In this document: positions 1-11,434 of the stretch, piece by piece
How positions within the stretch are numbered: position 1 is the first letter of the stretch
Layout of the letters: every line of letters begins with the position of its first letter
From: Tragulus kanchil
Taxonomy: Eukaryota > Chordata > Mammalia > Artiodactyla > Tragulidae
DNA length: 64,000 nt
Reading direction: 5' to 3'
Assembly (NCBI GenBank): GCA_022376925.1
Contig: JAIOJX010000025.1
Location: 144,109,301-144,173,300 of the forward strand
The notes under the pieces: generated by a model
Database searches by the model: none
Told to the model about the DNA's origin: nothing
The model's input: the letters and a program-made list of their open reading frames with translations, nothing else
Position numbers and translations under genes: made by a program

Positions 1-392
1 CACTTAAAATACAATAGGCAAGGCAGAGGCTTTGCTCCACTCATTTGTTCAGAGACTCAGACTGATACAGATTTAATAGGCATAGAGTCTGCCATTTTCA
101 GACATTGTAGATGGTATTTTTGCCAAATATTTTGCCAATGCCTATCTTAAATCTTTGCAGCCCCTGGCACAAATCTTCTTGCCATCCACTGATTTCCTAC
201 TAAGCCATGATATATCTTTTGGGTTGTTTGGTGGTTTTTTTTTTTTTGGTTTGAAGTTCTACTCTCTTCTATTGGCAATTTGTATATCAGTTATAGTAAC
301 AAAAACTGCCTAAAGATAATTGCTAAAATCTCAGTGGCTTACTACAGTGACCATATAAAATTTTAATATCATTTGTACAGTATATTACTCCA
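1..392. other. Non-coding flank, nothing recognised
   Basis: AT-rich sequence with no open frame of note and no repeat family I can name. The only structure is a T run near 234-248, which could be the reversed tail of an eroded retroposon. Confidence 0.6.
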
Positions 393-472
393 TTTCTTAG
401 AGGTCACCTGTAAGTCAAGGAACAGATGTCAATTCGCACATTATACATAATTGGTAAACAGCAGTATGAGTT

Positions 473-690
473 GGGCTTTCCTGGTGGTTCAGATGTTAAA
501 GAACCTGCCTGCAATGAAGGAGACCAGGGTTCAATCCCTGGGTTGGGAAAATCCCCTGGAGAAGGGAATGGCTACCCACTCCAGTATTCTTGCCTGCAGA
601 ATCCCATGGACAGAGGTACCTGAGGGGAATAGTCCATGGCAGCACAAAGGGGCAGACATGATTGAGCGACTAAGCATGCATGCAACACAG
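473..690 (+). mobile_element. Bov-tA SINE
   Basis: Starts with the tRNA-like head GGGCTTTCCTGGTGGTTCAG and the box B region around the GGTTCAATCCC motif near 529. The BovB-derived body follows (CACTCCAGTATTCTTGCCTG near 579, then CCATGGACAGAGG) and ends near AGCGACTAAGCA. About 215 bases, the normal Bov-tA length. Family recognition is from the known consensus; the subfamily is not assigned. Confidence 0.9.
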
Positions 691-1024
691 TATGACTTGG
701 GTGAAGTTATTTACCTTTGTCCTTTCTCAAATTTGTATATCTGCAAAATAAGGGACAATACTGGAATAAATGGTAAGATACCTTCAATTATAATTTATTT
801 ACTTTAACATCCTATCAGGATAGCCATACCAGATAAAGTATTCACGGTTGTGGGCTTTTTTCCCTTCTTTCTTTCATTATTTTGACTGTAGCTTGTCATG
901 GGAACATCTTGCTTGCAAAATTTCTCCTGAAAAGTCAGCTGGTTTTCTTGTGAAAGTTCCCTTGTAAATAACTAGTATTTTTCCTCAAACTGCCTTTAAG
1001 ATTCTCTTTTTGTATTTTATTTTA

Positions 1025-1337
1025 TCATTATTTTTTGTAACATTGGGGGGAGTTCCAGGGGGGTGGGAGAGGGGTGGGTGGGCCATTTCTATTGGTCTTT
1101 CATTTATCTATTTTCATCCATCTTTGTTCTTTGGCCCATGTGGGCCTCCCATCGTGGTGGCCTGTTGTCGCAGAGCACTGGCTCCGGGTACATGCACTCC
1201 AGAACTCCGGCTTGGTAATTTGACACATTGGTCCAGCTGCTCTGCGGCATGTGGGATCTTCCCAGGCCAGGGATCAAACCGGTGCTCCTTGCACTGCAAG
1301 GCAGTGCCCTTACCCACTGAACCACCAGGGAAGCCCC
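1025..1337 (-). mobile_element. CHR-type tRNA SINE, reverse orientation, with target-site duplication
   Basis: The minus strand starts at 1337 with GGGGCTTCCCTGGTGGTTCA, followed by a box B-like TTTGATCCCTGG and the GGGAAGATCCCACATGCCGC block typical of cetartiodactyl CHR SINEs. The distal end is a C-rich stretch (G-rich on plus, 1045-1083). The flanks share TGTATTTTATTTT (about 1012-1024 and 1338-1350), a plausible target-site duplication. It sits inside the reversed L1, so it is younger than that L1. Confidence 0.85.
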
Positions 1338-1603
1338 TGTATTTTATTTTTGCCATTTTAATTATAATGTGTCTTGGTGTGAATGTTTTGAGGTTTGCCT
1401 TGTTTGGAAATTTGTATGCTTCCTGAACCTGGGTGTCTGTTTCCTTTCCCAGATTATGCAATTTGGCAGCTTCTGTTTCTTCAAATAAGTTCTTTTCTCC
1501 TTTCTATCTCTCTTCACCTTGTTTTTTTCTTAGAGGTCACCTGTAAGTCAAGGAACAGATGTCAATTCGCATTATACATAATTGGTAAACAGCAGTATGA
1601 GTT

Positions 1604-1821
1604 GGGCTTTCCTGGTGGTTCAGATGTTAAAGAACCTGCCTGCAATGAAGGAGACCAGGGTTCAATCCCTGGGTTGGGAAAATCCCCTGGAGAAGGGAAT
1701 GGCTACCCACTCCAGTATTCTTGCCTGCAGAATCCCATGGACAGAGGTACCTGAGGGGAATAGTCCATGGCAGCACAAAGGGGCAGACATGATTGAGCGA
1801 CTAAGCATGCATGCAACACAG
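1604..1821 (+). mobile_element. Bov-tA SINE (copy B of duplication 1)
   Basis: Same element as the one at 473-690, base for base as far as I can follow it, lying inside the second copy of duplication 1. It is probably the same genomic insertion counted twice. Confidence 0.88.
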
Positions 1822-2155
1822 TATGACTTGGGTGAAGTTATTTACCTTTGTCCTTTCTCAAATTTGTATATCTGCAAAATAAGGGACAATACTGGAATAA
1901 ATGGTAAGATACCTTCAATTATAATTTATTTACTTTAACATCCTATCAGGATAGCCATACCAGATAAAGTATTCACGGTTGTGGGCTTTTTTCCCTTCTT
2001 TCTTTCATTATTTTGACTGTAGCTTGTCATGGGAACATCTTGCTTGCAAAATTTCTCCTGAAAAGTCAGCTGGTTTTCTTGTGAAAGTTCCCTTGTAAAT
2101 AACTAGTATTTTTCCTCAAACTGCCTTTAAGATTCTCTTTTTGTATTTTATTTTA

Positions 2156-2468
2156 TCATTATTTTTTGTAACATTGGGGGGAGTTCCAGGGGGGTGGGAG
2201 AGGGGTGGGTGGGCCATTTCTATTGGTCTTTCATTTATCTATTTTCATCCATCTTTGTTCTTTGGCCCATGTGGGCCTCCCATCGTGGTGGCCTGTTGTC
2301 GCAGAGCACTGGCTCCGGGTACATGCACTCCAGAACTCCGGCTTGGTAATTTGACACATTGGTCCAGCTGCTCTGCGGCATGTGGGATCTTCCCAGGCCA
2401 GGGATCAAACCGGTGCTCCTTGCACTGCAAGGCAGTGCCCTTACCCACTGAACCACCAGGGAAGCCCC
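2156..2468 (-). mobile_element. CHR-type SINE (copy B of duplication 1)
   Basis: Second appearance of the 1025-1337 element at an offset of 1131 bases, with the same target-site duplication and the same G-rich plus-strand tail. Most likely the same insertion repeated by the assembly. Confidence 0.85.
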
Positions 2469-3089
2469 TGTATTTTATTTTTGCCATTTTAATTATAATG
2501 TGTCTTGGTGTGAATGTTTTGAGGTTTGCCTTGTTTGGAAATTTGTATGCTTCCTGAACCTGGGTGTCTGTTTCCTTTCCCAGATTATGCAATTTGGCAG
2601 CTTCTGTTTCTTCAAATAAGTTCTTTTCTCCTTTCTCTATCTCTCTTCACCTTCTGGGAACTCTAAAATGCAATTGGTAATGTGATTGATGTTGTCTCAG
2701 AGGCCTCCTAAACTATGCTCATTCAAAAAAAATTATTTTTTGTTCAACTTGAGTGATTTCCACTAATCTGTCTTCCAGTTCACTGATCTGTTCCTCTGTA
2801 TTCATCTATCCTACACTTGAATTATCTAGCATTTTCTAATTTCAGTTTTTGAATTCTTCAGCTCTGTTTAGCTCTTCTTTGTTTTCTCTTTGTTAAACTT
2901 ATCACTGTATTCACCCAAACTTCTCCCAAGTTTGTTGGGCATAATTCATTTGGAGCATATCCCTCTATCTCCTCGTTTTGGCTAGTGCTTTTTATTATTA
3001 TTATTATTATTTTATTTTTTCTTTCTTTTTCCCCATCATGCCTCTTTTATTTATATTTATTTTCATCCAATCTTTTTTTTTTTTAATTT

Positions 3090-3347
3090 TGACCTCTTTT
3101 ATTGGTTTTTTATTTATTTATTTTCATCCATGTTCATTCTTTGGCCTGTGTGGGCCTCCCATTGCAGTGGCCTCTCTTGTTGCAGAGCACAAGCTCTGGG
3201 TGCATGCGCTCCAGAGCACTGGCTCATAAATGGACACACTGGTCCAGTCTCTCCATAGCACATGGGACCTTCTCGGCCCAGGGATCAAACCAGAGCCCCT
3301 TGCACTGCAAGGCAGACTTTTTACCCACTGAACCACCAGGGAAGCCC
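3090..3347 (-). mobile_element. CHR-type tRNA SINE, reverse orientation
   Basis: The minus strand begins near 3347 with GGGGCTTCCCTGGTGGTTCA and carries the tRNA-like head, then the GGTCCCATGTGCTATGGAGA block near 3255. The distal end runs into T-rich sequence on plus (3070-3122). It interrupts the reversed L1. Unlike the 1025-1337 element it has no G-rich tail. A short (TTA)n stretch lies at about 2990-3012. Confidence 0.82.
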
Positions 3348-4344
3348 CCATTTTGCCTAATTCTTTGCATTTCTTTCTGTGTATCAGGTAGGTTGGTTAT
3401 GTGCTGCATCTTGCAGAAATGGCCCTATGTAGGCCCTATGTGTGATACATTCTATGGGACACAGCAGCATACTCCCCTCTGGTCACCAGAGTCAGATGTT
3501 ATAGGAATGCTCCTTATATGGGTTGGGTGGGCTCTTCTGCTGTGAAAGGTTGAAAACTCTGGAGACGATGGTAAGGAGAAATGGCCCACAGCCCAGTAGG
3601 TTGCTAAGTCCACCTTGTACAATGGCTGCCAGCCCACTCGTGGGCAAGTAATCACTAACAGGCTGGAGGGAGAACTCCAAAATGGTCCTCTTGCTGGAAC
3701 AAGCTCCCCAAGATCGTTGCTGCCAATACCTGTTTTCCCGGGGGGAGCCCTGGTGGCTTTCTCCCTTTCCACAGGCGCTCCAAGATCAGTAAGTAGGTCT
3801 AACCTAGGCTCCTTTCAAATTATTGCCTCTGTGCTGAGACTTGGAACATGTGAGATTTTGTAGCTGCCCTTTAAGAATGGAGTCTTTTATTTACTACAGC
3901 CCTCTGGCATTTTTAGTATGCTAATCTCTCTGGCCTTCAAAGCCAGAAATTTTATGGGCCTCTTTTCCTGGTGCAGGGAGTTCAGATGCCCCCTTTTGGG
4001 GGACAACCTCTGCAATCATAATTATCCTTCCTTTTTGGATCACCTACTGGGTGTGTAGGTGTTGCCTATACCAAATTTCCACCCCTCCTACCCACCTTGT
4101 TGTAATCCCTTCTTTATGTCTTTAGTTGTGAAAAATCCTTTCTCCTAGTCTACAGGTCATTCTCATAGTTGTTCTCTAAATAGTTGTAATTTGGGTGTGC
4201 TTATAGGAGGAAGAGTTTAGGCTCTTCCTACTTCATTATCTTCGCCACACTCAGTAAAATTCATGTTGATAATAGAAAATTTACAAAATACAAATTGGCA
4301 AGAAAGAGAAAGAAAATTACCTGTAATTACATAATCTAGAGATT

Positions 4345-4557
4345 TATCATTAACATTCAGTCATGTCTGACTCTTTGTGACCCTATGGACTGCAATCTGC
4401 CAGGATCCTCTGTCCATAGGATTCTCCAGGCAAGAATACCAGAGTGGATTACCACTTCCTTTTCCAGGGGGTCTTCCTGACCTAGGGATCAAACCCACAT
4501 CTCCTGCGGTTCTTACACTGCAGGTGGATTTTTTACCACTGAGCCACCAGAGAAGCC
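4345..4557 (-). mobile_element. Bov-tA SINE, reverse orientation
   Basis: The plus strand reads the reversed body first (CAGTCATGTCTGACTCTTTG near 4359, then GGCAAGAATACCAGAGTGGA) and ends with the reversed tRNA-like head (GAGCCACCAGAGAAGCCCC, 4540-4558). It is followed by an alternating TG/TA stretch at about 4561-4612. Confidence 0.88.
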
Positions 4558-5594
4558 CCTTTTGTGTGTGTGAGCATATATATGTATATATGCACACACA
4601 TATATTCTATACACGTATAAAAAGCTTTCTAGAGCTTTCTATGTGTTCCGTAGTTTCCCAAGCACTTCACTTCATATTTATTAACTTCTGTAATATTCAT
4701 AAGAACTTTCTATTAGCACCCCTATGTACAGCTAAGTGAGTTGAGACCCAGTACATCTACATTCACACTGATTATTCACTGAGCAAAATGACTTTAAAAA
4801 CTAGTATGTAATAATAAGTATTTGTGAAGATGAGGAGAAAAGGAACATAGGGAACTAAGTCCACCTTGTACAATGGCTGCCAGCCCACTCGTGGGCAAGT
4901 AATCACTAACAGGCTGGAGGGAGAACTCCAAAATGGTCCTCTTGCTGGAACAAGCTCCCAAGATCGTTGCTGCCAATACCTGTTTTCCCGGGGGGAGCCC
5001 TGGTGGCTTTCTCCCTTTCCACAGGCGCTCCAAGATCAGTAAGTAGGTCTAACCTAGGCTCCTTTCAAATTATTGCCTCTGTGCTGAGACTTGGAACATG
5101 TGAGATTTTGTAGCTGCCCTTTAAGAATGGAGTCTTTTATTTACTACAGCCCTCTGGCATTTTTAGTATGCTAATCTCTCTGGCCTTCAAAGCCAGAAAT
5201 TTTATGGGCCTCTTTTCCTGGTGCAGGGAGTTCAGATGCCCCCTTTTGGGGGACAACCTCTGCAATCATAATTATCCTTCCTTTTTGGATCACCTACTGG
5301 GTGTGTAGGTGTTGCCTATACCAAATTTCCACCCCTCCTACCCACCTTGTTGTAATCCCTTCTTTATGTCTTTAGTTGTGAAAAATCCTTTCTCCTAGTC
5401 TACAGGTCATTCTCATAGTTGTTCTCTAAATAGTTGTAATTTGGGTGTGCTTATAGGAGGAAGAGTTTAGGCTCTTCCTACTTCATTATCTTCGCCACAC
5501 TCAGTAAAATTCATGTTGATAATAGAAAATTTACAAAATACAAATTGGCAAGAAAGAGAAAGAAAATTACCTGTAATTACATAATCTAGAGATT

Positions 5595-5807
5595 TATCAT
5601 TAACATTCAGTCATGTCTGACTCTTTGTGACCCTATGGACTGCAATCTGCCAGGATCCTCTGTCCATAGGATTCTCCAGGCAAGAATACCAGAGTGGATT
5701 ACCACTTCCTTTTCCAGGGGCTCTTCCTGACCTAGGGATCAAACCCACATCTCCTGCGGTTCTTACACTGCAGGTGGATTTTTTACCACTGAGCCACCAG
5801 AGAAGCC
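5595..5807 (-). mobile_element. Bov-tA SINE (copy B of duplication 2)
   Basis: Duplicate of the 4345-4557 element with one visible substitution (C at 5721 against G at 4471). It carries the same adjacent TG/TA stretch. Confidence 0.86.
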
Positions 5808-6470
5808 CCTTTTGTGTGTGTGAGCATATATATGTATATATGCACACACATATATTCTATACACGTATAAAAAGCTTTCTAGAGCTTTCTATGTGTTCCG
5901 TAGTTTCCCAAGCACTTCACTTCATATTTATTAACTTCTGTAATATTCATAAGAACTTTCTATTAGCACCCCTATGTACAGCTAAGTGAGTTGAGACCCA
6001 GTACATCTACATTCACACTGATTATTCACTGAGCAAAATGACTTTAAAAACTAGTATGTAATAATAAGTATTTGTGAAGATGAGGAGAAAAGGGAACATA
6101 AAGGGCACAGTCACTATAAGAAGTGGCAGTATGGAGGGTTCTCAAAAAATTAAAAATAGAAGTACTGCATGATCCAGCAATTCCTTTTCTGAGTATTTAC
6201 CCAAACAAAACAAAAACACTAATTAGAAAAGGTATATATACCCTTATGCTCATGACAGCATTGTTTACAATAGTTATGTAACAACTATTTATTTACATAA
6301 CTATAAGCAAAGTCATTCATTATATATGAATGGATAAAGATGTGGTTTATATATATTCATAGATGTGATTCATATATATATACACACACACATATGTACA
6401 TACATATAGTGGGATATTACTCAGCCATAAAATAGAGTAAGATTTTACCATTTGTGACAATGTTAACAGC

Positions 6471-6687
6471 AGAATGGTAAAGAATTTGCCTATCAATGCA
6501 GGAGATAAAAGAGATGCAGATTAAGTTCATGGATCAGGAAGATCCCCTGGAGGAGGAAATGGCAACCCACTCCAGTATTCCTGCCTGGAAAATTCCATGG
6601 ACAGAGGAGCCTGACGGGCTATGGTTCATGGAGTTGCAAAGAGTAAGACACAACTAAGCAACCGAGCACGAGCACACAAATAGCACT
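6471..6687 (+). mobile_element. Bov-tA SINE nested in L1
   Basis: The head is degraded or truncated (AATGGTAAAGAATTTGCC at about 6473) but the body is clear (CACTCCAGTATTCCTGCCTG near 6570, then CCATGGACAGAGGAGCCTGA). It ends in CGAGCACGAGCACAC. L1 3' sequence continues on both sides, which places this insertion after the L1. Confidence 0.87.
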
Positions 6688-7624
6688 GGAGGGTATTATG
6701 CTAAATGAAATAAGTAAGAGAAAGATACATAGTACATGATCTCATGTATATGTTGGATCTAAACATAGAAAACAACAAAACAGAAACAGTCTCATAAAAC
6801 AAACTTGCTATTGCCAGAGGGTAGGAGGATAAGGGGCTGGATAATAGAAGGTGATAATAGAGGTTAAGATACTATACCTTTGACCTAGGGATCAAACCCA
6901 CATCTCCTGCGGTTCTTACACTGCAGGTGGATTTTTTACCACTGAGCCACCAGAGAAGCCCCTTTTGTGTGTGTGAGCATATATATGTATATATGCACAC
7001 ACATATATTCTATACACGTATAAAAAGCTTTCTAGAGCTTTCTATGTGTTCCGTAGTTTCCCAAGCACTTCACTTCATATTTATTAACTTCTGTAATATT
7101 CATAAGAACTTTCTATTAGCACCCCTATGTACAGCTAAGTGAGTTGAGACCCAGTACATCTACATTCACACTGATTATTCACTGAGCAAAATGACTTTAA
7201 AAACTAGTATGTAATAATAAGTATTTGTGAAGATGAGGAAAAAAGGGGAACATAAAGGGCACAGTCACTATAAGAAGTGGCAGTATGGAGGGTTCTCAAA
7301 AAATTAAAAATAGAAGTACTGCATGATCCAGCAATTCCTTTTCTGAGTATTTACCCAAACAAAACAAAAACACTAATTAGAAAAGGTATATATACCCTTA
7401 TGCTCATGACAGCATTGTTTACAATAGTTATGTAACAACTATTTATTTACATAACTATAAGCAAAGTCATTCATTATATATGAATGGATAAAGATGTGGT
7501 TTATATATATTCATAGATGTGATTCATATATATATACACACACACATATGTACATACATATAGTGGGATATTACTCAGCCATAAAATAGAGTAAGATTTT
7601 ACCATTTGTGACAATGTTAACAGC

Positions 7625-7841
7625 AGAATGGTAAAGAATTTGCCTATCAATGCAGGAGATAAAAGAGATGCAGATTAAGTTCATGGATCAGGAAGATCCC
7701 CTGGAGGAGGAAATGGCAACCCACTCCAGTATTCCTGCCTGGAAAATTCCATGGACAGAGGAGCCTGACGGGCTATGGTTCATGGAGTTGCAAAGAGTAA
7801 GACACAACTAAGCAACCGAGCACGAGCACACAAATAGCACT
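7625..7841 (+). mobile_element. Bov-tA SINE (copy B of duplication 3)
   Basis: Second appearance of the nested SINE at 6471-6687, offset 1154. A third, head-truncated appearance lies at 8714-8919 in duplication 4. Confidence 0.86.
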
Positions 7842-9740
7842 GGAGGGTATTATGCTAAATGAAATAAGTAAGAGAAAGATACATAGTACATGATCTCATG
7901 TATATGTTGGATCTAAACATAGAAAACAACAAAACAGAAACAGTCTCATAAAACAAACTTGCTATTGCCAGAGGGTAGGAGGATAAGGGGCTGGATAATA
8001 GAAGGTGATAATAGAGGTGAATAGAGGATTAAGAGGTATAAACTTCCAGTTATAAAATAAACATATCATAGGGAAGTAATACACAACATAAGGAATATGG
8101 TCAAAAATAGTGTAATAACTGACTGGTGACAGATGGTTACTAGATAGTGTGGCAAACATTTCATAATGTATTTACTTAAATGTTGAATCAGTAGGCTCTA
8201 TACCTGAAAAATAACATAATGTTGTGCATCAACCGTACTTCAATTTCAAAACTTTGAGTTACTGGTTTGAGAATTTTTAACACATCATTAAGTATACCTT
8301 ACTTGTTTACCTTTTAACAAAAGCCTTCTAGTGACACACTTTGTCACATCCATAGGCTTGAGTAAATGATGAAAGAATAGTAGAAAGCCCGACAAATCTT
8401 TAATCACTGCTTTTAAAACACACACATACATTTCTTTCATCTCTGCACAAAGCCAGCCCAGAGGTCAGCATTTCTCAAAAGATACCCTGGGGTCCAGCTG
8501 CTGGAGAAGAGCATAGATCTATGTTAGCATCCCGTGTGGTGTAATCAGGATGAAAGGAGCTCTTCTGAGGTATCTACTAACTCCTTCCTCTAACACCTTA
8601 GGTTACATATCCTTACACTTTATGAGATCTGGAAGACACATGGGTATAGATTCCTTATTTACTCCTTCCCTGCTAACACCTTAGGTTACAGAGTATCCTA
8701 CACTTATGAGTCTGAATTTGCCTATCAATGCAGGAGATAAAAGAGATGCAGATTAAGTTCATGGATCAGGAAGATCCCCTGGAGGAGGAAATGGCAACCC
8801 ACTCCAGTATTCCTGCCTGGAAAATTCCATGGACAGAGGAGCCTGACGGGCTATGGTTCATGGAGTTGCAAAGAGTAAGACACAACTAAGCAACCGAGCA
8901 CGAGCACACAAATAGCACTGGAGGGTATTATGCTAAATGAAATAAGTAAGAGAAAGATACATAGTACATGATCTCATGTATATGTTGGATCTAAACATAG
9001 AAAACAACAAAACAGAAACAGTCTCATAAAACAAACTTGCTATTGCCAGAGGGTAGGAGGATAAGGGGCTGGATAATAGAAGGTGATAATAGAGGTGAAT
9101 AGAGGATTAAGAGGTATAAACTTCCAGTTATAAAATAAACATATCATAGGGAAGTAATACACAACATAAGGAATATGGTCAAAAATAGTGTAATAACTGA
9201 CTGGTGACAGATGGTTACTAGATAGTGTGGCAAACATTTCATAATGTATTTACTTAAATGTTGAATCAGTAGGCTCTATACCTGAAAAATAACATAATGT
9301 TGTGCATCAACCGTACTTCAATTTCAAAACTTTGAGTTACTGGTTTGAGAATTTTTAACACATCATTAAGTATACCTTACTTGTTTACCTTTTAACAAAA
9401 GCCTTCTAGTGACACACTTTGTCACATCCATAGGCTTGAGTAAATGATGAAAGAATAGTAGAAAGCCCGACAAATCTTTAATCACTGCTTTTAAAACACA
9501 CACATACATTTCTTTCATCTCTGCACAAAGCCAGCCCAGAGGTCAGCATTTCTCAAAAGATACCCTGGGGTCCAGCTGCTGGAGAAGAGCATAGATCTAT
9601 GTTAGCATCCCGTGTGGTGTAATCAGGATGAAAGGAGCTCTTCTGAGGTATCTACTAACTCCTTCCTCTAACACCTTAGGTTACATATCCTTACACTTTA
9701 TGAGATCTGGAAGACACATGGGTATAGATTCCTTATTTAC
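7636..9740. repeat. Direct duplication 4 (two ~1.03 kb copies)
   Basis: Copy A is about 7636-8662 and copy B about 8714-9740, offset 1078, with no indel that I can find inside. The spacer 8663-8713 is itself an error-rich rewrite of the stretch at about 8579-8626: both contain the CTAACACCTTAGGTTACA string, with scattered insertions and deletions around it. That is what an uncorrected long-read patch would look like. Confidence 0.92.
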
Positions 9741-10120
9741 GTTCAGAGATAATAGAGGGGCTAGAGGTGACTTAAAACCCAGGACATAGCATATTAGGAA
9801 CTCGGGTATTCTTCTCAACTGTTAGACGTAATAATCAGTGGAAAGTCAAATCAAGCACCATTTTAGAAAACTATGACATCTCTGCACTAAATGAAAGTTG
9901 CCAAATACACTTACTGTATTACCCTGAGATAAAACATTAAAAACATATATGTAACACTTGGGGATGATAATATCTTTGCCAGGCTGGTGCAAGAAAATGT
10001 TAAGTCCTTATTACCTGTATTTTAAATAAAGGAAACTTACAGAATATATTGAAATAATCTCTCCAATGTACTCTAATAAACAGAAACTGTTACTATAATG
10101 TACGACGTATTATGTATATA

Positions 10121-10339
10121 ACTGCTGCTGCTGGTTAGTCAGTAATGTCTGACTCTCCGTGGCCCTATGGTCTGTAGCCTTCCAGGCTTCCTTGGTCCAT
10201 TGAATCTTCCAGGCCAAAATACTGGAGCAAGTCGCCATCTCCTACCCCAGGAGATCTTCCCTATACAGATCAAACCTGCATCTCTTGTGTCTCCTGAACT
10301 GGCAGGAGGATCCTTAACCACTTGTGCCACCTGGGAAGC
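10121..10339 (-). mobile_element. Bov-tA SINE, reverse orientation, with 9-base target-site duplication
   Basis: The plus strand starts with a CTG-repeat end (TGCTGCTGCTGG), then the reversed body (GTCTGACTCTCCGTGGCCC near 10147), and finishes with the reversed tRNA-like head (GCCACCTGGGAAGCTT near 10326). ATATAACTG flanks it at 10116-10124 and 10344-10352. Confidence 0.88.
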
Positions 10340-11215
10340 TTGAATATAACTGTATGTAACTACAGATTGACCAACATTGTTGTCTTTTCAAGTTTAATCT
10401 TCATAATCAGAAACTTGTCTGTCTTGTAACACCACTGTATGCCCTAAAATGACTTTGTGTCAGGCATATATATGTATTCATTCATTTAATAAATATATTT
10501 TACTACATATTATTAACAACAAAAAAAGATTTACAGCAGACTAACATATTCAGGTTCACATAGCTAGCATACATTGTTTAGAATACAACATTACTCCTAA
10601 AATCATCTACCATCACCACCAAGTAGGAAGAAAAAGGTCACAGTGACAGTTAGAACTCTAGAATTCACACAACCCCCTAGGTTTACCCTAGGAGTGAACC
10701 ACAAGAAAATATTTTCAGTCACAGAATTTGAATCACTCAGATCACAGAATTCCCTTGAGGAGCTTTAGAAAAAGGTTACATATCCTTACACTTTATGAGA
10801 TCTGGAAGACACATGGGTATAGATTCCTTATTTACGTTCAGAGATAATAGAGGGGCTAGAGGTGACTTAAAACCCAGGACATAGCATATTAGGAACTCGG
10901 GTATTCTTCTCAACTGTTAGACGTAATAATCAGTGGAAAGTCAAATCAAGCACCATTTTAGAAAACTATGACATCTCTGCACTAAATGAAAGTTGCCAAA
11001 TACACTTACTGTATTACCCTGAGATAAAACATTAAAAACATATATGTAACACTTGGGGATGATAATATCTTTGCCAGGCTGGTGCAAGAAAATGTTAAGT
11101 CCTTATTACCTGTATTTTAAATAAAGGAAACTTACAGAATATATTGAAATAATCTCTCCAATGTACTCTAATAAACAGAAACTGTTACTATAATGTACGA
11201 CGTATTATGTATATA

Positions 11216-11434
11216 ACTGCTGCTGCTGGTTAGTCAGTAATGTCTGACTCTCCGTGGCCCTATGGTCTGTAGCCTTCCAGGCTTCCTTGGTCCATTGAAT
11301 CTTCCAGGCCAAAATACTGGAGCAAGTCGCCATCTCCTACCCCAGGAGATCTTCCCTATACAGATCAAACCTGCATCTCTTGTGTCTCCTGAACTGGCAG
11401 GAGGATCCTTAACCACTTGTGCCACCTGGGAAGC
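11216..11434 (-). mobile_element. Bov-tA SINE (copy B of duplication 5)
   Basis: The 10121-10339 element repeated at an offset of 1095, with the same 9-base flanks. Probably one insertion in the real genome. Confidence 0.87.

Larger units (their letters stand above)
393..2653. repeat. Direct duplication 1 (two ~1.13 kb copies)
   Basis: Copy A is about 393-1520 and copy B about 1526-2653, offset 1131-1133 bases. Each copy carries the same Bov-tA SINE, the same stretch of reversed L1 and the same reversed CHR SINE. Differences are two small indels: copy A has two extra bases near 439, and copy B has a two-base insertion near 2636. The 5-base spacer is T-rich. The same pattern recurs fifteen more times with unrelated sequences, so I read it as an unmerged assembly overlap and not as a real tandem duplication. 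Confidence 0.9.
838..4255 (-). mobile_element. Old L1 LINE, 5' UTR and ORF1 region, broken by SINEs
   Basis: Read on the minus strand, the element begins near 4255 with the L1 5' end (the plus strand ends in GGCTCTTCCTACTTCATTAT, the reverse of the typical L1 start around AAGATGGCGGAGTAGGA). It continues through a 5' UTR-like stretch (4255-3350) into sequence typical of ancient L1 ORF1 (about 3000-2655, with the ACTGATCTGTTCCTCTGTAT signature near 2782) and on to about 838. CHR SINEs interrupt it near 1025-1337 and 3090-3347. Frames are destroyed. Duplications 1 and 2 repeat parts of it, so the coordinates span extra copies. Confidence 0.7.
3604..6100. repeat. Direct duplication 2 (two ~1.25 kb copies)
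   Basis: Copy A is about 3604-4849 and copy B about 4855-6100, offset 1250-1251. Differences I can see are one deleted C near 4959, a G-to-C change between 4471 and 5721, and one added G near 6093. The spacer is 5 bases. Copy B's right part (5729-6100) is also the left part of duplication 3, so this stretch occurs three times (4478-4849, 5729-6100, 6881-7252). Confidence 0.9.
5729..8018. repeat. Direct duplication 3 (two ~1.14 kb copies)
   Basis: Copy A is about 5729-6864 and copy B about 6881-8018, offset 1152-1154, with small indels near the A/G run at 7239-7247. It cuts the Bov-tA SINE, so the third appearance of that SINE (6881-6961) keeps only the tRNA-head side, as expected for an arbitrary breakpoint and not for a mobile element. 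The 16-base spacer is 6865-6880. It overlaps duplications 2 and 4. Confidence 0.9.
6107..8260 (+). mobile_element. L1 LINE 3' end, interrupted by a SINE
   Basis: The 3' part of L1 ORF2 and its tail on the plus strand: ATGATCCAGCAATTCC near 6169, ACAGCATTGTTTACAATAG near 6255, GGGATATTACTCAGCCATAA near 6411, then CATGATCTCATGTATATGTT, ending near 8260 after ATAATGTTGTGCATCAACC. Stops and indels are frequent, so it is dead. A Bov-tA SINE splits it at 6471-6687. Duplication 3 repeats most of it, so the true element is about 1.1 kb shorter than this span. Alternating TA/CA runs occur at about 6340-6410. Confidence 0.78.

Noticed and set aside
473..560. tRNA gene
   Set aside because: The tRNA-like similarity belongs to the SINE head; the body that follows and the lack of an acceptor-stem fold show it is not a functional tRNA.
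1104..2592. Frames of 73-138 codons at 1010-1461 and 2141-2592 as paired genes
   Set aside because: They are translations of a CHR SINE and old L1 sequence, seen twice because of duplication 1.
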